A stretch of 64,000 bases of DNA. Origin: Acidisoma sp965199065 (GTDB taxonomy: Bacteria; Pseudomonadota; Alphaproteobacteria; Acetobacterales; Acetobacteraceae). Below, one piece after another: positions 63,701 to 64,000 of the stretch. Position numbers and translations under genes: made by a program. Numbering within the stretch: the first letter of the stretch is position 1; each line of letters opens with the position of its first letter. The notes below the pieces were generated by a model. It was not told the DNA's origin. It saw only the letters and a program-made list of their open reading frames with translations, and did no database searches. The stretch is from the NCBI RefSeq assembly GCF_965199065.1, contig NZ_CBDAQN010000003.1, forward strand, positions 620,001 through 684,000, given 5' to 3'.

Positions 63701-64000
63701 ATGAAAAGCCGGCGCCATGTCATCGTCGTCGGTGCCGGGATCATCGGCGCTTCCGTCGCCTGGCATCTCGCCGAAGCCGGCGCGCGGGTGACTGTCCTGG
63801 ACGCGCAGGAGCCGGGCGGCATCGCGACCCGGGTCTCCTGGGCCTGGATCAATGCGAGCTTCGGGAATCCCGAGCCATACTTCCGGCTTCGGCGGCATGC
63901 CATGCAGGAATGGCATCGGCTTGCGGCCGCAGTCCCAGGCGTTGGCCTCGCCCGAACCGGCAGCCTGTTCTGGGGTCGGCCACCGGCTGAACTCGAAGCA
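63701..64000 (+). CDS. FAD-dependent oxidoreductase, DAO family (partial, runs off the window)
   Basis: The first 100 codons of a flavoprotein begin MKSRRHVIVVGAGIIGASVAW. The GxGxxG nucleotide-binding motif is at residues 11-16, the strand end TVLDAQEPGG follows, then SWAWINASFGNPEPYFRLRRHAMQEW, as in D-amino-acid-dehydrogenase-like and glycine-oxidase-like proteins. No stop occurs before 64000, so the C-terminus lies beyond the window. It is 40 bp downstream of the HU-like gene on the same strand. Confidence 0.85.
   Translation, partial: MKSRRHVIVVGAGIIGASVAWHLAEAGARVTVLDAQEPGGIATRVSWAWINASFGNPEPYFRLRRHAMQEWHRLAAAVPGVGLARTGSLFWGRPPAELEA

Overview
The window is high-GC DNA, coding-dense on both strands, with long antisense open frames that are by-products of base composition. 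Gene content (rpoZ next to folK, two SorC-type regulators, several RbsABC-type sugar ABC systems, a NicAB-type molybdenum hydroxylase carrying c-type hemes) suggests an alphaproteobacterium, most likely of the order Hyphomicrobiales (Rhizobiales). I cannot name a genus. No rRNA, tRNA, CRISPR array, transposase or phage gene was seen.

Layout. (1) 1-2.9 kb: housekeeping end with rpoZ, folK, a family-5 type uracil-DNA glycosylase and an LpxR-like outer-membrane lipid A deacylase. (2) 3.0-26 kb: storage-polysaccharide region. A minus-strand run glgP - glgB - glgA1 - glgX::malQ (one 1429-residue fused debranching enzyme/amylomaltase) faces treY across an intergenic region with 16-bp tandem repeats. 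A second run glgC - glgA2 lies at 23.3-26.0 kb. Between them are a PLC/AcpA-type phosphoesterase, an FMO-like flavoprotein, a methyltransferase with a long coiled-coil tail, a SorC regulator and a lipocalin. (3) 26.3-27.7 kb: an amidase, followed by the decayed remnant of an HTH regulator. (4) 28.0-36.8 kb: a sugar uptake and catabolism operon (TIM-barrel epimerase, RpiR regulator, PfkB kinase, binding protein, ATPase, two permeases), divergent from a fumarylacetoacetate-hydrolase-family gene that carries a one-base frameshift. (5) 36.8-38.6 kb: divergent SDR and LysR genes. (6) 38.6-46.6 kb: a seven-gene N-heterocycle (probably nicotinate) operon in which every junction overlaps: nicA, nicB (fused to three cytochrome c hemes), 6-hydroxynicotinate reductase, a UPF0280/ApbE-like protein, two DUF1185 paralogues and a MarR regulator. 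(7) 46.7-52.2 kb: aldo/keto reductase, a GGDEF-EAL membrane protein, a methyltransferase of visibly lower GC ending in a perfect 18-bp inverted repeat, and a small exported molybdopterin-domain-like protein. (8) 52.3-62.8 kb: a ten-gene minus-strand operon for a C4 polyol (erythritol/threitol type): dhaK, dhaL, an erythritol/L-threitol dehydrogenase-like enzyme, SorC regulator, DUF2291 protein, ABC ATPase, permease, binding protein, a fused DhaK-DhaL kinase and an RpiB-family isomerase. (9) 63.4-64 kb: an HU-like protein and the start of a DAO-family FAD oxidoreductase cut by the window edge.

How the genes work together. GlgC and the GlgA copies make ADP-glucose and alpha-1,4-glucan, GlgB branches it, and GlgP, GlgX and MalQ remobilise it. 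TreY can convert chain ends to the trehalosyl form, but no TreZ is visible. The tetritol operon would import a polyol, oxidise it to erythrulose, phosphorylate it and isomerise the product toward D-erythrose-4-phosphate. The nicotinate operon would hydroxylate the ring and then reduce it. Its last steps have no classical enzyme in the window and may be done by the DUF1185 pair. That is the most interesting unassigned chemistry here.
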